Source: JAVBNH01 sp031551635 | Lineage (GTDB): Bacteria; Bacillota; Clostridia; Oscillospirales; Acutalibacteraceae | Reading direction: 5' to 3' | DNA: 64,000 bases | Assembly: GCA_031551635.1 (NCBI GenBank) | Contig: JAVBNH010000019.1 | Span: forward strand, 1-64,000 | Shown: in pieces, positions 23,430 through 32,231 of the stretch | Numbering within the stretch: the first letter of the stretch is position 1 | Layout of the letters: every line of letters begins with the position of its first letter | Program-made: the position numbers and the translations under genes | The notes under the pieces: model-generated | The model's input: only the letters and a program-made list of their open reading frames with translations | What the model was told of the DNA's origin: nothing | The model's database searches: none

Positions 23430-26321
23430 TTACTTTTTCTTCCCGTTGTTTTTTTTCTGTGTGCTATTCGAACCGCTGCTGTTTTTCTTTTGTGTATTAT
23501 TTGTGCCGCCGGAGTTTTTCTTCTGCGTATTCCCCGCGTTTTCCTTACTTTTTTGAGCGTTTGATTTCTTTTGCGAAACAGGTATCGCGTTTTCGGCAGT
23601 CTTTTTCGCGGGCTTTTTGGCTCCACTATCGGCAGCCGCTGCCGCATCTCCCATGGCTGGCGAATCGCTTAACTGTGTCAAGGCTTCAATATTGTTTTGG
23701 TCTGATTTTTCCAAAACTTTTTCATCGGATTTTTCTTCGGCTTTATCATCGGCAACGCTATCTAAATCAGCTTCAACCTCTTCACCATCGGCTCTGTATT
23801 TACCCAGATTGAGATTTTTTCTCAGCTTATCGAATTCACTCTTAATATCATTCTCCAGCGCTGCTTCCTTTTCTTTTTCCTGACTTTTGTTTTTCGCGCC
23901 TGACTTTTTGCCTTTGAGCGTTCCCGCGGAAGCATCTGCGATTTGGGCTTCTTGCTTATTTTCGCTCTGCGTGTAATTCGCGGCAGCATACTCATATTCA
24001 TAAAGCAGCTCGCTCTCTCCGGCGCCGGTATCCTCATAAATTTCCGAAGAGTCAGACACTTCCTCAGAAGCATCTTCAAATTCTTCAATTATAAGCTCGG
24101 GAACATAATCGTCTGATTCAGGTGTCACGGATGATTCCTGCGAATAATCATAAAAGTCTGCTTCCTCGGTTTTATACTCGAGCGGTTCGTCTTCATAGTA
24201 CTCATGAGGCTCATATATTATAGTGCCGTCATCGTAGTAATCCTGTTCCACATATTCCTGATATTCACTGTCCTCATAATACTCTTCCTCATTATCATAA
24301 TTTTCAAAATCAAACTCATCAACATTGTTGTCCAGGCGTTTTTTGCGCCGTGAAACACCGAATGCTGTAAAGCCCGCGACAAGCAAGAGGACTGAAATCA
24401 AAATTGTCAGAACCAGCGGTGAGAGAAGGCTCGCGGAAAGCGCCGGCTGGACAGGAGCATTTCCGCCGATTATCCAATCGAGGTTAAACTGTGTAAAAAC
24501 AATATATCCGCTGGGAAAAGCTTCATAAAGAAGTCCGAAATTGCCGTTTTCCATCAGGCAAAGCGAAGAGTAAGCGAAAAAGTTTTCATAATCCCCCATT
24601 GCCTCATATTTTTCGTCGATTTTTATTTCACGCTCATATAGCCAATTGACTGAGCTGTCCTCGTTGACGACACCCAGTGTGACAACACCCGCGCTTCTTG
24701 AGCTGTCCTTGCCGAGATTGCCTGTCGGGTGGCTTGAGAGTACATACTGCTTTGTGGGGTCGAGCTGCTTCGGAAAGACGAAATCATCAGTTTTGCTGTT
24801 GCCGATAAAAGGCAGGGCAATAACCGACTTCTGGCATTTTACCGAAATCAATTCGCTAGCCTTATCCTTTTTCCAGGTCGTACCCCCGTCATAGCTTATT
24901 GACACAGGCGTTTTCCCGAGATTATCCTGCCGCCCGAAGGCTATGAGAACACCGTCCGAGCTCTCGACGCACTGAACCTCGTCGACATTGTTAATGTAGC
25001 CTGTCTGCGGACGGCTCCAGGTTTTACCGTTGTCGTCGCTGTATATAACGGAAGCCTTGCCCAAGGCGTAAACGGGAAAAACAAGCCTGTTTATGAGGTT
25101 TGAATAAGATTGTTTTTTAAGAATTATGCCGTTACCCGGGCAAACTCCTAGAAAAGTGCCATCCCCGGAAATTTTCACCTGTGCGGTTATATCAGACGGT
25201 TGCTCCCATGTTTTACCGCTGTCAAAGCTCCTTAGCATCCAAACATAAGAGGTAACCGCACACCTGAGCGGCGCGGGCGAGGTTGTGTAAATTTGATTAT
25301 TTGCAGACTCTTCTTCCTGAGAGGGTGACACAGAAGGCTTTTTTTCAATAAAAACAGGGTTATCCATATTGAATTCGCCTTTTTGGAAGCTGAGATAAAT
25401 ATTACCTACATAAATATCGCTCTCGCTGTCGCCTGCCTCGGGTTTTTGCGGCAGCATCGGCGGCTCTGTGTTTATATAGTCCGCTTCACCGCGGGCATAA
25501 TACATGTCGCCCATGGTCTCGTAGCTAAACTGCGCCGAATGCTTCTGCGGCAGATAGTAGTTTGTTTTTTCGCCCGAGGAAGTATAAACCCAGCCGTCCT
25601 CACGAACAGTAAAAGCCTGCGCGGTGTCGTTCTTTTTGATATTGTTGCCGCCGACCGCCGACTCACCGGCATAAAGCGCGAGATAGCTTTTGTCTTCAAT
25701 TTCGACGTAAGAGGGAAGCTTGTCAAGCCATTTATTTTCATGAAGCCCCTTCGATTCGGGATACATATCAACCATCATTATAACGCTTCCGTCACTGCAT
25801 TGAACCATTGACGGGTCAATGCAAAAGGCTGATTTCCAGTCCTCATCATTTTTAGGAACCTCCTGAGTCGCGAGAGAAATTATGTTTTTCATCTCCTGCC
25901 AGGACGCGGCATTATCCTCGCTTATGCGAACCGAAACACCGATTCTCCCCCAGTCGCCGCTGCCGCTCATATTGTCAATCGCCGCAATTAATGTACCGCC
26001 GGAAGTGCCCGAAGCGCTAACGCTTTTCGGCACGCTGAGCAGCGAGGGAATGCGGAAATTCCTCGCCTCGAGCATATTATCCTCAGTTTCCGAAAGCGAA
26101 TCCGGAAGGGGCGTAATATTTTTTTTGCTGTTATAATTTCCCGAAGCCTCACTGCCGATAAATAAAGGATAGTCGGACGAAATAAATTCCTGATTCAAAT
26201 CATAATCAATGTCATCGGAGGGCAGATAATATCCGTAAACAGCAAAAGAACCTGCTAGCGAAAATATGAACAAAACAGAAAAAAACGAAGCAAACAATCT
26301 AAAAAAAGCAGATTTTTTCAC
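23430..26321 (-). CDS. Membrane-tethered sialidase-fold protein with long low-complexity tail
   Basis: The 963-aa product has a signal peptide (7-30), then an exo-alpha-sialidase (GH33-like) propeller: FRIP at 89-92 and Asp-boxes SEDNAASW, SFDSGKTW, SDDNGKTW and SYDGGTTW. A hydrophobic helix (about 633-655) is followed by RRKKR, so the remaining 300 residues should be cytoplasmic. That tail is first extremely acidic and Tyr-rich, then Lys/Ala-rich, ending in three NTQKKNS/G repeats. Cleavage of sialic acid or Kdn is likely if the Arg triad is complete, but the two later Arg residues cannot be assigned with certainty. It is monocistronic and divergent from the GH2 gene. Confidence 0.8.
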   Translation of the reverse strand: MKKSAFFRLFASFFSVLFIFSLAGSFAVYGYYLPSDDIDYDLNQEFISSDYPLFIGSEASGNYNSKKNITPLPDSLSETEDNMLEARNFRIPSLLSVPKSVSASGTSGGTLIAAIDNMSGSGDWGRIGVSVRISEDNAASWQEMKNIISLATQEVPKNDEDWKSAFCIDPSMVQCSDGSVIMMVDMYPESKGLHENKWLDKLPSYVEIEDKSYLALYAGESAVGGNNIKKNDTAQAFTVREDGWVYTSSGEKTNYYLPQKHSAQFSYETMGDMYYARGEADYINTEPPMLPQKPEAGDSESDIYVGNIYLSFQKGEFNMDNPVFIEKKPSVSPSQEEESANNQIYTTSPAPLRCAVTSYVWMLRSFDSGKTWEQPSDITAQVKISGDGTFLGVCPGNGIILKKQSYSNLINRLVFPVYALGKASVIYSDDNGKTWSRPQTGYINNVDEVQCVESSDGVLIAFGRQDNLGKTPVSISYDGGTTWKKDKASELISVKCQKSVIALPFIGNSKTDDFVFPKQLDPTKQYVLSSHPTGNLGKDSSRSAGVVTLGVVNEDSSVNWLYEREIKIDEKYEAMGDYENFFAYSSLCLMENGNFGLLYEAFPSGYIVFTQFNLDWIIGGNAPVQPALSASLLSPLVLTILISVLLLVAGFTAFGVSRRKKRLDNNVDEFDFENYDNEEEYYEDSEYQEYVEQDYYDDGTIIYEPHEYYEDEPLEYKTEEADFYDYSQESSVTPESDDYVPELIIEEFEDASEEVSDSSEIYEDTGAGESELLYEYEYAAANYTQSENKQEAQIADASAGTLKGKKSGAKNKSQEKEKEAALENDIKSEFDKLRKNLNLGKYRADGEEVEADLDSVADDKAEEKSDEKVLEKSDQNNIEALTQLSDSPAMGDAAAAADSGAKKPAKKTAENAIPVSQKKSNAQKSKENAGNTQKKNSGGTNNTQKKNSSGSNSTQKKNNGKKK

Positions 26322-26492
26322 TGTATGACAGTCCTTTCTTAAACGATTTATGATTATTTTAACCTACGGTGAATAATAATGCAAGGAAAATTTAAATGAA
26401 AATGCAAAAAATTCGATTATTTAACTTTTTCTTTATAAATTAATACTCAAAATTTGACTTTTAAGCGATTTTGTCATAATATTATATTGTTC
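26322..26492. other. Divergent intergenic region, sialidase/GH2
   Basis: This is AT-rich DNA upstream of two divergent glycosidase genes, and together with the repeat copy at 26493-26570 it makes up the whole promoter region. I see no operator palindrome clear enough to report. Confidence 0.35.
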
Positions 26493-26570
26493 CTAGACGT
26501 GGGCTTGGTTTGCCATACCCTCAACCCAATTCGTGTTTTTTATTGAGCTTTCAGCTCATTAAGTTACTAA
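26493..26570 (+). repeat. Dispersed ~78-bp repeat, copy C
   Basis: The copy begins CTAGACGTGGGCTTGG, with a weakened hairpin (GCCATACCCTC), TATTGAGCTTTCAGCTCATT and the TTACTAA end. It lies 28 bases upstream of the GH2 ATG, in the same direction, so it may form part of that mRNA's leader. Confidence 0.85.
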
Positions 26571-26597
26571 ATTTTATATGCAAAAGGATTGATGATA

Positions 26598-28976
26598 ATG
26601 CGTAAAACGGTGCATTTAAATTTCGGCTGGAAATTCTGCGAAAATTTTGAAGCCGCGATGATTGAAAAAAATTATGATGACTCGATGTTTGAGACAGTAA
26701 ATATCCCTCACGCGAATAAAGAGCTGCCATATAATTACTTTGACGAAAAAATTTATCAGTTTGTTAGCTGCTACCGCAAGATTATTAATGTTGAAAAAGA
26801 AGATAAAGAAGTCGGAAAGCGAATAAATCTTCATTTCGAAGGCGCGGCGAATAAGACAGATGTGTACATAAACGGCGTTTTCGTGGGCGAATACAAAGGA
26901 GGTTATGCTCCCTTCGAATTCGACATAACCGATTTTGTTATCGAGGGCGAAAATCTGCTCTGTGTCAAGCTCGACTCGAGGGAGCTCAAGGAGATTCCGC
27001 CCTTTGGCAATGTTATTGATTATCTTTGCTACGGCGGAATTTACCGGGAAGTTCGCCTTGAGATTGTCGATGAGATTTACATTGAAAATGTCTTTGTACG
27101 CACCCGTAATGTGCTGCTTGAGCAAAAAATACTTGATATAGATGTCACGTTTTCAAAAAGCGCAGCAGGTGATATAAATTTCGCTCTGTATGACGGGAAA
27201 AATCTTTTAAAAGAGCATTCCTGCGCTTTTAACGCAAAAATCTTAAATGTTAAATGGCGCGCCGAAAACGTGCAATTATGGGATATTGACGACGAAAAAC
27301 CGAAGCTCTACACCCTTAAAGTAAGCCTGCCGGGCGGCGACGAAACAGAAGTAAAATTCGGCTTCAGGGAAGCAAGATTTACTAAAAACGGCTTTATTTT
27401 TAACGGCAGAAACGTTAAACTAATCGGTCTTAACCGCCACCAGAGCTACCCCTATGTCGGCTACGCCATGCCTGCCTCGGCTCAGAAGGCGGACGCGGAG
27501 CTTTTGAAATTTAAGCTCGGCTGCAATTTAGTGAGAACTGCGCATTATATGAATTCTAAGCACTTTCTTGAGCGCTGTGACGAAATCGGTCTGCTTGTTT
27601 TCACTGAGGCTCCGAGCTGGCAATTCACCGGCGAGGGTGAATGGCGCGAAAATTATATTGAAGCAATAAAAAAGATGGTTGTACGCGACCGTAATCACCC
27701 GAGCGTGATTTTGTGGGGCGTGAGGGTCAACGAGGGCATGGATTGTGACGAGCTCTATGAGATAACAAACAGAACCGCTCATACTCTCGACAGCACGCGC
27801 CAAACCGGCGGTGTGCGGAATTTCCCGCGCAGTCATCTGCTTGAGGATGTCTATACCTACAATGATTTTTCACATTCCGGCGGCGGCTCGAAGCTTCTGC
27901 CTCCCTTCATTGTTTCAGGCTTTCAAGCGCCCTACCTCGTCACGGAATACAACGGACACATGTACCCCACAAAAAGCTTTGACAGGGAGGAAATCAGAAC
28001 AGAGCACGCCCTAAGGCACGCGAGAGTGCAGAACAAGGCTCACGGAAATACACGCACAAGCGGAGCAATTGGCTGGTGCATGGCTGACTACAACACGCAC
28101 AAGGATTTCGGCAGCGGCGACAGAATCTGCTATCACGGCGTTACAGATATGTTCAGAATCGCAAAGCCCGCAGCCGCTCTTTACGCCTCGCAGCAGGACA
28201 GGTATCCCGTCATGGAGGTCTCCTCGAGCATGGACATCGGCGAGCACCCGGCAGCAAAAATCGGTCAGGTATATATTTTCACAAACTGTGATTTTGTAAA
28301 GGTCTATAAAAACGGTGTTCATGTCAGTACCGCTTACCCCGACAAAAAGCAGTTCGGAAACCTCCCCCACCCGCCGGTTTTGCCCTTTGATTATATCGGT
28401 GACGCTCTGACGCGGGATGAGGGCTTCGACGATAAAACGTCGAAATATGTAAAAGCAGCCCTGCTTGCCGCCGTTGAAAACGGTTTTGTAATGCCTGTTC
28501 AGAATTATATCAAGCTCCTTTTCGGCATGCTGCACGGCTCGCTTTCGGTTAAGCAGGTTTATGACCTTGTGATGAAATATGTTGCCAACTGGGGAAACAG
28601 TCAGCTTGAATATAAATTCGAGGGTTATAAAAACGGTGAAATGGTAAAAACTGTTGTAAAAACTGCGGTCACTTCAGCGAGCTTGAAGGTCTGCGCAGAC
28701 AGCAACACGCTTGTTCACGGCGAAACCTACGATGTAACTAGAATCGAGCTTGAAGCTGTTGACCAGAACGGCAACAGGCTGCCCTTCGCGAGCAACAGTA
28801 TTAGTGTCAATGTCGGCGGTGCAGCTGAAATAGCCGGACCTGAAAGCTTCTCGCTCATAGGCGGCGTGCGCGCGTTCTGGATAAAAACAAACGGCGCTGA
28901 CGGCAAAATAAGTATTAAAATTGCAGCCGAAAATATGGGTGAGCAGGTTTTAGAGCTTAAGGCGGTTAAGCAATAA
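26598..28976 (+). CDS. Glycoside hydrolase family 2 enzyme (beta-galactosidase/glucuronidase-like)
   Basis: The product has 792 aa from ATG 26598, nine bases after AAAGGA. The domain order is that of GH2: a jelly-roll sugar-binding domain (1-170, with HFEGAANKTDVYINGVFVG), an Ig-like domain, then a TIM barrel with LIGLNRHQSYPYVG, RTAHYMNSKHFLERCDEIG, the acid/base region WGVRVNEG and probable nucleophile Glu in LVTEYNGHMYP. It has no signal peptide, so it acts inside the cell on imported oligosaccharides. The sugar specificity cannot be told. The C-terminal 200 residues add a second Ig-like domain. Confidence 0.9.
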   Translation: MRKTVHLNFGWKFCENFEAAMIEKNYDDSMFETVNIPHANKELPYNYFDEKIYQFVSCYRKIINVEKEDKEVGKRINLHFEGAANKTDVYINGVFVGEYKGGYAPFEFDITDFVIEGENLLCVKLDSRELKEIPPFGNVIDYLCYGGIYREVRLEIVDEIYIENVFVRTRNVLLEQKILDIDVTFSKSAAGDINFALYDGKNLLKEHSCAFNAKILNVKWRAENVQLWDIDDEKPKLYTLKVSLPGGDETEVKFGFREARFTKNGFIFNGRNVKLIGLNRHQSYPYVGYAMPASAQKADAELLKFKLGCNLVRTAHYMNSKHFLERCDEIGLLVFTEAPSWQFTGEGEWRENYIEAIKKMVVRDRNHPSVILWGVRVNEGMDCDELYEITNRTAHTLDSTRQTGGVRNFPRSHLLEDVYTYNDFSHSGGGSKLLPPFIVSGFQAPYLVTEYNGHMYPTKSFDREEIRTEHALRHARVQNKAHGNTRTSGAIGWCMADYNTHKDFGSGDRICYHGVTDMFRIAKPAAALYASQQDRYPVMEVSSSMDIGEHPAAKIGQVYIFTNCDFVKVYKNGVHVSTAYPDKKQFGNLPHPPVLPFDYIGDALTRDEGFDDKTSKYVKAALLAAVENGFVMPVQNYIKLLFGMLHGSLSVKQVYDLVMKYVANWGNSQLEYKFEGYKNGEMVKTVVKTAVTSASLKVCADSNTLVHGETYDVTRIELEAVDQNGNRLPFASNSISVNVGGAAEIAGPESFSLIGGVRAFWIKTNGADGKISIKIAAENMGEQVLELKAVKQ

Positions 28977-29028
28977 ATTAATATCTCAACTTTCGCACCT
29001 TCGAAAACAATGATTTAGACATTAGACA

Positions 29029-29105
29029 TTAGTACCTTAGTGGGCTAAAAGCTCAACAAAAAACTAGACTTGGGTTGTGGGCTTGGCAAGCCAAGCCCAC
29101 GTTAG
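29029..29105 (-). repeat. Dispersed ~78-bp repeat, copy D (inverted)
   Basis: It reads TTAGTACCTTAGTGGGCT, then AGCTCAA, CTTGGGTTGTGGGCTTGGC and GCCAAGCCCACGTTAG: the reverse complement of the other copies, with a perfect hairpin. The TTAG at its edge is shared with the preceding TTAGACA heptamers, and TTAGACA/CTAATGT arrays stand on both sides. Confidence 0.9.
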
Positions 29106-29252
29106 ATTGTAGACAGTAGATGGTGGTCGCGAATTGATTAATATGTGTTTTTTTTCTCTATGCTCGCGGTGATTTAAAATTTTTAGCATTTATTATAATT
29201 GTTCGCGGACAAGTTTATCGATTTTTTATGAGTTCTAAAACGTAACCTCTAT

Positions 29253-29270
29253 CTAATGTCTAATGTCTAA
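29253..29270. repeat. CTAATGT x2 heptamers, inverted relative to 29015-29032
   Basis: CTAATGTCTAATGTCTAA is the exact reverse complement of TTAGACATTAGACATTAG at 29015-29032. Repeat D and 150 bp of unique sequence lie between these 18-bp inverted arms. Confidence 0.85.
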
Positions 29271-29273
29271 AAA

Positions 29274-29302
29274 AGCGTACCGGCAATCACCGATACGCTT
29301 TC
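29274..29302 (-). terminator. Terminator of the DUF4886 gene
   Basis: On the minus strand GCGTATCGG pairs with CCGGTACGC (9 bp with one G-U), followed by TTTTTT. Confidence 0.85.
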
Positions 29303-29316
29303 TTCATTAAATAATT

Positions 29317-30084
29317 TTATCTGACCTGGGAATTTTTCAATCTCTCGTGAATCGTATTCTTTATCAACTCTATTTTTCCGCTGTCAATGCTGCCCGACTG
29401 CGGAGCCGGAACATAAGTGTTCTCAAGAATATTCCCGCCTAAGAGCGCCTCATACCAAGTCGCAGCGAGGGCATATCTGCCATAGGTCAAATCAATGTGG
29501 AAGCCGTCACGGCAAAGTGACTGACCACCTGTCGCGTAATTAAACTCACTGTGCGAGCGTAAAAGCTCTATAATTTCACCGCAGGGGATTACGCGAACCT
29601 TTAAGTTTCTCGCTGCGTTAAGGTAGGCGCTGTACAGCGAGTTATACATAAATTTCTGGTCTTTCTGATAGTTCTCAAAGCCTTCATGTGTGCAGTCGGT
29701 TTCATATGCCCAGGTCTGATTCAAGAGCTGAACAGCCTGAGGAGCGTATTTTTTGGCGAAGGCTGATAAATTTTTCACATACGGGAAATAGCTTCCCCCC
29801 ATGCCGCTCAGAGCGCTCGCCTGCTGCAGGGTGACGACCTCCCAATCATCTTCCCGCAATGCGTCCATCAACGAGATTTTTATGCCTGTATTGATGTCGC
29901 CGTTTAACTGGTAATCATATGCCGCCGCACCGCTGATAATATTCATCCAGTGTGTTTCAAAAGACGCGGAAGGTATACTCAGGTTAACGATTTTGGTTTC
30001 CATTCCGTCCTTTTTAGCAATTTCATGAAGAAGTGCGGTTGCATCCTCGGAAAAACTGTTTCCGATTGCCAGTATTTTTCTCAT
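29317..30084 (-). CDS. SGNH-like protein, DUF4886 family
   Basis: The 255-aa protein begins MRKILAIGNSFSEDA, where GNSFS takes the place of the GDSL serine block, and has DGFHIDLTYGRYALAATW near residue 205 as the Asp/His block. This pattern is that of DUF4886, an SGNH-hydrolase relative often found beside glycosidases in gut bacteria. It probably removes an acyl group from a glycan. There is no signal peptide, so it is likely cytoplasmic. It is a single gene, with terminator. Confidence 0.82.
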   Translation of the reverse strand: MRKILAIGNSFSEDATALLHEIAKKDGMETKIVNLSIPSASFETHWMNIISGAAAYDYQLNGDINTGIKISLMDALREDDWEVVTLQQASALSGMGGSYFPYVKNLSAFAKKYAPQAVQLLNQTWAYETDCTHEGFENYQKDQKFMYNSLYSAYLNAARNLKVRVIPCGEIIELLRSHSEFNYATGGQSLCRDGFHIDLTYGRYALAATWYEALLGGNILENTYVPAPQSGSIDSGKIELIKNTIHERLKNSQVR

Positions 30085-30180
30085 AGTTTTTACTCATCCT
30101 TCCTGTGCTCTATCCGTTATCAGTGAAAACCCGCAAAAACGTTGGTAATTTTGCGCTCCAATAGTTTTCAGCCTCAAACA

Positions 30181-31527
30181 TTATAACATAGTTTTATTGA
30201 TAGATAATATATGTAAATAAATTTCCCCTACAACTTCCAATAGAATTTTTTTATTATTAATAATTTTTCCGTCGATAACCCTCTCGAGAAGCTCCGAAAG
30301 AACTGCTCCAACATGCTCTGGTCTTTGTATATCAAGGGTTTCAAGGATTTCATCACCGGAAATAGCAAGGGTTTTAAGTTCATAACATTCGTTATATTTC
30401 GTTATGGAATCAATTAAAAAAAATATTGAATTGGTTATATTTTTTTCGTATTTTATAAAGTAATTTGCTTCCTGAGCATAATAACTACTTTTTATTTTCA
30501 AAATCCGAATCAAATTTTCTTTTCCAAAATTTCTCAAAGCTCTTTTAACTGAGGGTCTGTCGGAATTTACGGCAACATTTATATTTTCTATTATAACACA
30601 AACGCTGCCAATCGTTTTATTGTCAAATTTGAGTCTTTTTAATATTTTTCGCGCATTAAAACTTATTTTCCGGAAAAACTCCCGGTCATTTTCTGCATCT
30701 GACTGCTTGGAATTTCTAGCGCATGATACTGCCGGCAATATAAAGAGTGTGAGCCGGAGTATAAAATCATCCTCAAAAGATTCAAGCGAATCCGCCATCA
30801 GACACCATTCGGGTTCAGTATATTTATGCACCAATTCCGGTATAAAAACACTAAAGACATCAAAATATTCTTTTAGTATTTTTTTACAAAACTGTGAGGA
30901 GAGTATTTTCCGAAGCTCTTTACTGATTCTCTCGCTTGCGATATTGTTCAGCAAATAATTATACTGATGTATTGCCCGCGCGGTTGAAGGGTCAATGTCA
31001 AAGCCGAATTTTGAGGAAAAAAACAATGCTCTGAGGATTCTCAGTGCGTCCTCATTGAATCTCTCACCTGCGTCACCGACTGTTTTGATAATTTTATTCT
31101 TTATATCCTCAGCGCCGTGAAAGGGGTCAAACAAACCGTTTCTATTATTATACGCCATTGCGTTCACAGTAAAGTCACGCCTGGCGAGATCCCGTTCAAG
31201 ACTGCGATGAAAAATGACACTGTCCGGGCGGCGGTTATCACTATACTGCCCGTCGCTGCGAAAGGTCGTGACCTCAAAGCTATCCCCGTAAGCCAAAACA
31301 GTCAGCGTTCCGTGCTTGATTCCCGTCTCTATTACCTTAAAGTTCTTAAAAACAAGCTTCATTTCCTCGGGAAGCGCGGAGGTGCAAATGTCATAATCAT
31401 TCGGGGTGATGCCCATTAAGGAGTCACGCACGCAGCCGCCGACAACATAGGCGCTGAATCCGCTAGCCTCAAGCTTTTCAACAAGCCTTAGCGCTGTGTG
31501 CGGCAAATTAAAAATCACTTTTCTCAC
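30181..31527 (-). CDS. cca: CCA-adding tRNA nucleotidyltransferase
   Basis: This enzyme adds or repairs the CCA 3' end of tRNAs. The product is class II poly(A) polymerase-like, with the head GGCVRDSLMGITPNDYDICTSA (metal-binding Asp pair), RRDFTVNAMAYN, the motif for RNA and base recognition near EDALRILRALFFSSKFGFDID, and a helical body. With 448 aa from the GTG at 31527 it has the usual bacterial length. The frame remains open to a TTG at 31542. No clear SD supports either start, so the 5' end is uncertain by a few codons. Confidence 0.92.
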   Translation of the reverse strand: MRKVIFNLPHTALRLVEKLEASGFSAYVVGGCVRDSLMGITPNDYDICTSALPEEMKLVFKNFKVIETGIKHGTLTVLAYGDSFEVTTFRSDGQYSDNRRPDSVIFHRSLERDLARRDFTVNAMAYNNRNGLFDPFHGAEDIKNKIIKTVGDAGERFNEDALRILRALFFSSKFGFDIDPSTARAIHQYNYLLNNIASERISKELRKILSSQFCKKILKEYFDVFSVFIPELVHKYTEPEWCLMADSLESFEDDFILRLTLFILPAVSCARNSKQSDAENDREFFRKISFNARKILKRLKFDNKTIGSVCVIIENINVAVNSDRPSVKRALRNFGKENLIRILKIKSSYYAQEANYFIKYEKNITNSIFFLIDSITKYNECYELKTLAISGDEILETLDIQRPEHVGAVLSELLERVIDGKIINNKKILLEVVGEIYLHILSINKTML

Positions 31528-31542
31528 ATCCGATAACAACAA

Positions 31543-31732
31543 AGAAAGACTTTTTGTCGGATAATTTAAACGTTAATTGTTTATAACATATTTATAAGAT
31601 TTGGTCAAGCAAAGGATATTCACATATTATACATAAATATCTAATATAATAATATTTATGCAGTATCATTATTTGATTACGTTCCTATAAATTGTAAACA
31701 AAACTTATAATAGCATCTTCTTCTATGGTCAT
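31543..31732. other. AT-rich upstream region of cca
   Basis: This is AT-rich DNA with several TATAAT-like strings, presumably including the cca promoter. No gene or hairpin of note was seen. Confidence 0.35.
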
Positions 31733-31807
31733 CTTACGTGAGATTAGCTTCCCATATTCACACCAAAAACTTGCTTTTTATTGAGCTACAGCCATTCAAG
31801 GTACTAA
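31733..31807 (+). repeat. Dispersed repeat, degenerate copy F
   Basis: The sequence CTTACGTGAGATTAGC ... CACCAAAAACTTG ... TATTGAGCTACAGCC ... GGTACTAA follows the element from end to end but has lost the hairpin. Its terminal CTAA is also the first CTAA of copy E, so the two are fused in tandem. Confidence 0.65.
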
Positions 31808-31880
31808 CGTGGGCTTGGCTTGCCATGCCCACAGCCCAAGTTTTGTTTACTATTGAGCTTTCAGCCCACTAAGGTACTAA
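31804..31880 (+). repeat. Dispersed ~78-bp repeat, copy E
   Basis: CTAACGTGGGCTTGGC with near-perfect hairpin to GCCATGCCCAC, then CCCAAG, a T-rich middle, TATTGAGCTTTCAGCCCACTAAGG and TACTAA. This is the copy in which the distal AGCCCAC is also exactly complementary to the first GTGGGCT, so two alternative folds exist. Confidence 0.9.
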
Positions 31881-32060
31881 TGTATTCGTAAATACAAGCA
31901 GTTATATTCATTTAAAAAGGTTTTATAAAAAACCTACTCGCTTTACTATATATTATTCACAAACTGGAAATTATTATATAGTTAAAAAATCGAATATTTT
32001 CAACATATTTCAAATTTTTCAAATTTTGCCGATGAATTTCAAAAAAAGTTAAAAAAATGC
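31881..32060. other. AT-rich DNA between repeat E and the rpmG promoter
   Basis: This is 180 bases with A/T runs and no reading frame or stable hairpin. It may act as an UP-like region for the strong promoter at 32061. Confidence 0.35.
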
Positions 32061-32089
32061 TTGACGTGGCAGTTTTTATATGATATAGT
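32061..32089 (+). promoter_or_regulatory. Promoter of the rpmG-secE-nusG operon
   Basis: TTGACG (32061-32066), a 17-bp spacer and TATAGT (32084-32089). The leader that follows is about 135 bases and contains GTATCC and GGATAC segments that could pair over distance. Confidence 0.75.
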
Positions 32090-32231
32090 GATTCTACCTC
32101 TAAACAGGGTTATTTTTTTGTGCCCTTATTCAGAGGGAGGCTAAGTATCCGTAAACTGTGATAAATAAGCCTTAAGCAATGTATTCGGCTTGTTTCACCT
32201 AATGGATACACATTAAAATGGAGGTGCCGTT

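Larger units (their letters stand above)
28977..29316. other. Convergent intergenic region with repeats
   Basis: The gap of 340 bases holds two TTAGACA units (29015-29028), the inverted dispersed repeat D (29029-29105), a TAGACAGTAGATGGTGGTCGCG stretch that resembles 12946-12967, the reverse-complement heptamers CTAATGT x2 (29253-29266) and the terminator of the next gene. No coding potential was seen. Confidence 0.7.

Noticed and set aside
23414..23883. Plus-strand frames rich in Phe/Ser opposite the sialidase tail
   Set aside because: These are complements of the Lys/Glu-rich tail codons and lack start signals.
31804..31880. Dispersed repeat as an integron attC site
   Set aside because: The ends CTAAC and GTTAG recall attC core sites, but the element lacks the overall imperfect palindrome of attC, only one end has a hairpin, and no cassettes or integrase are present.
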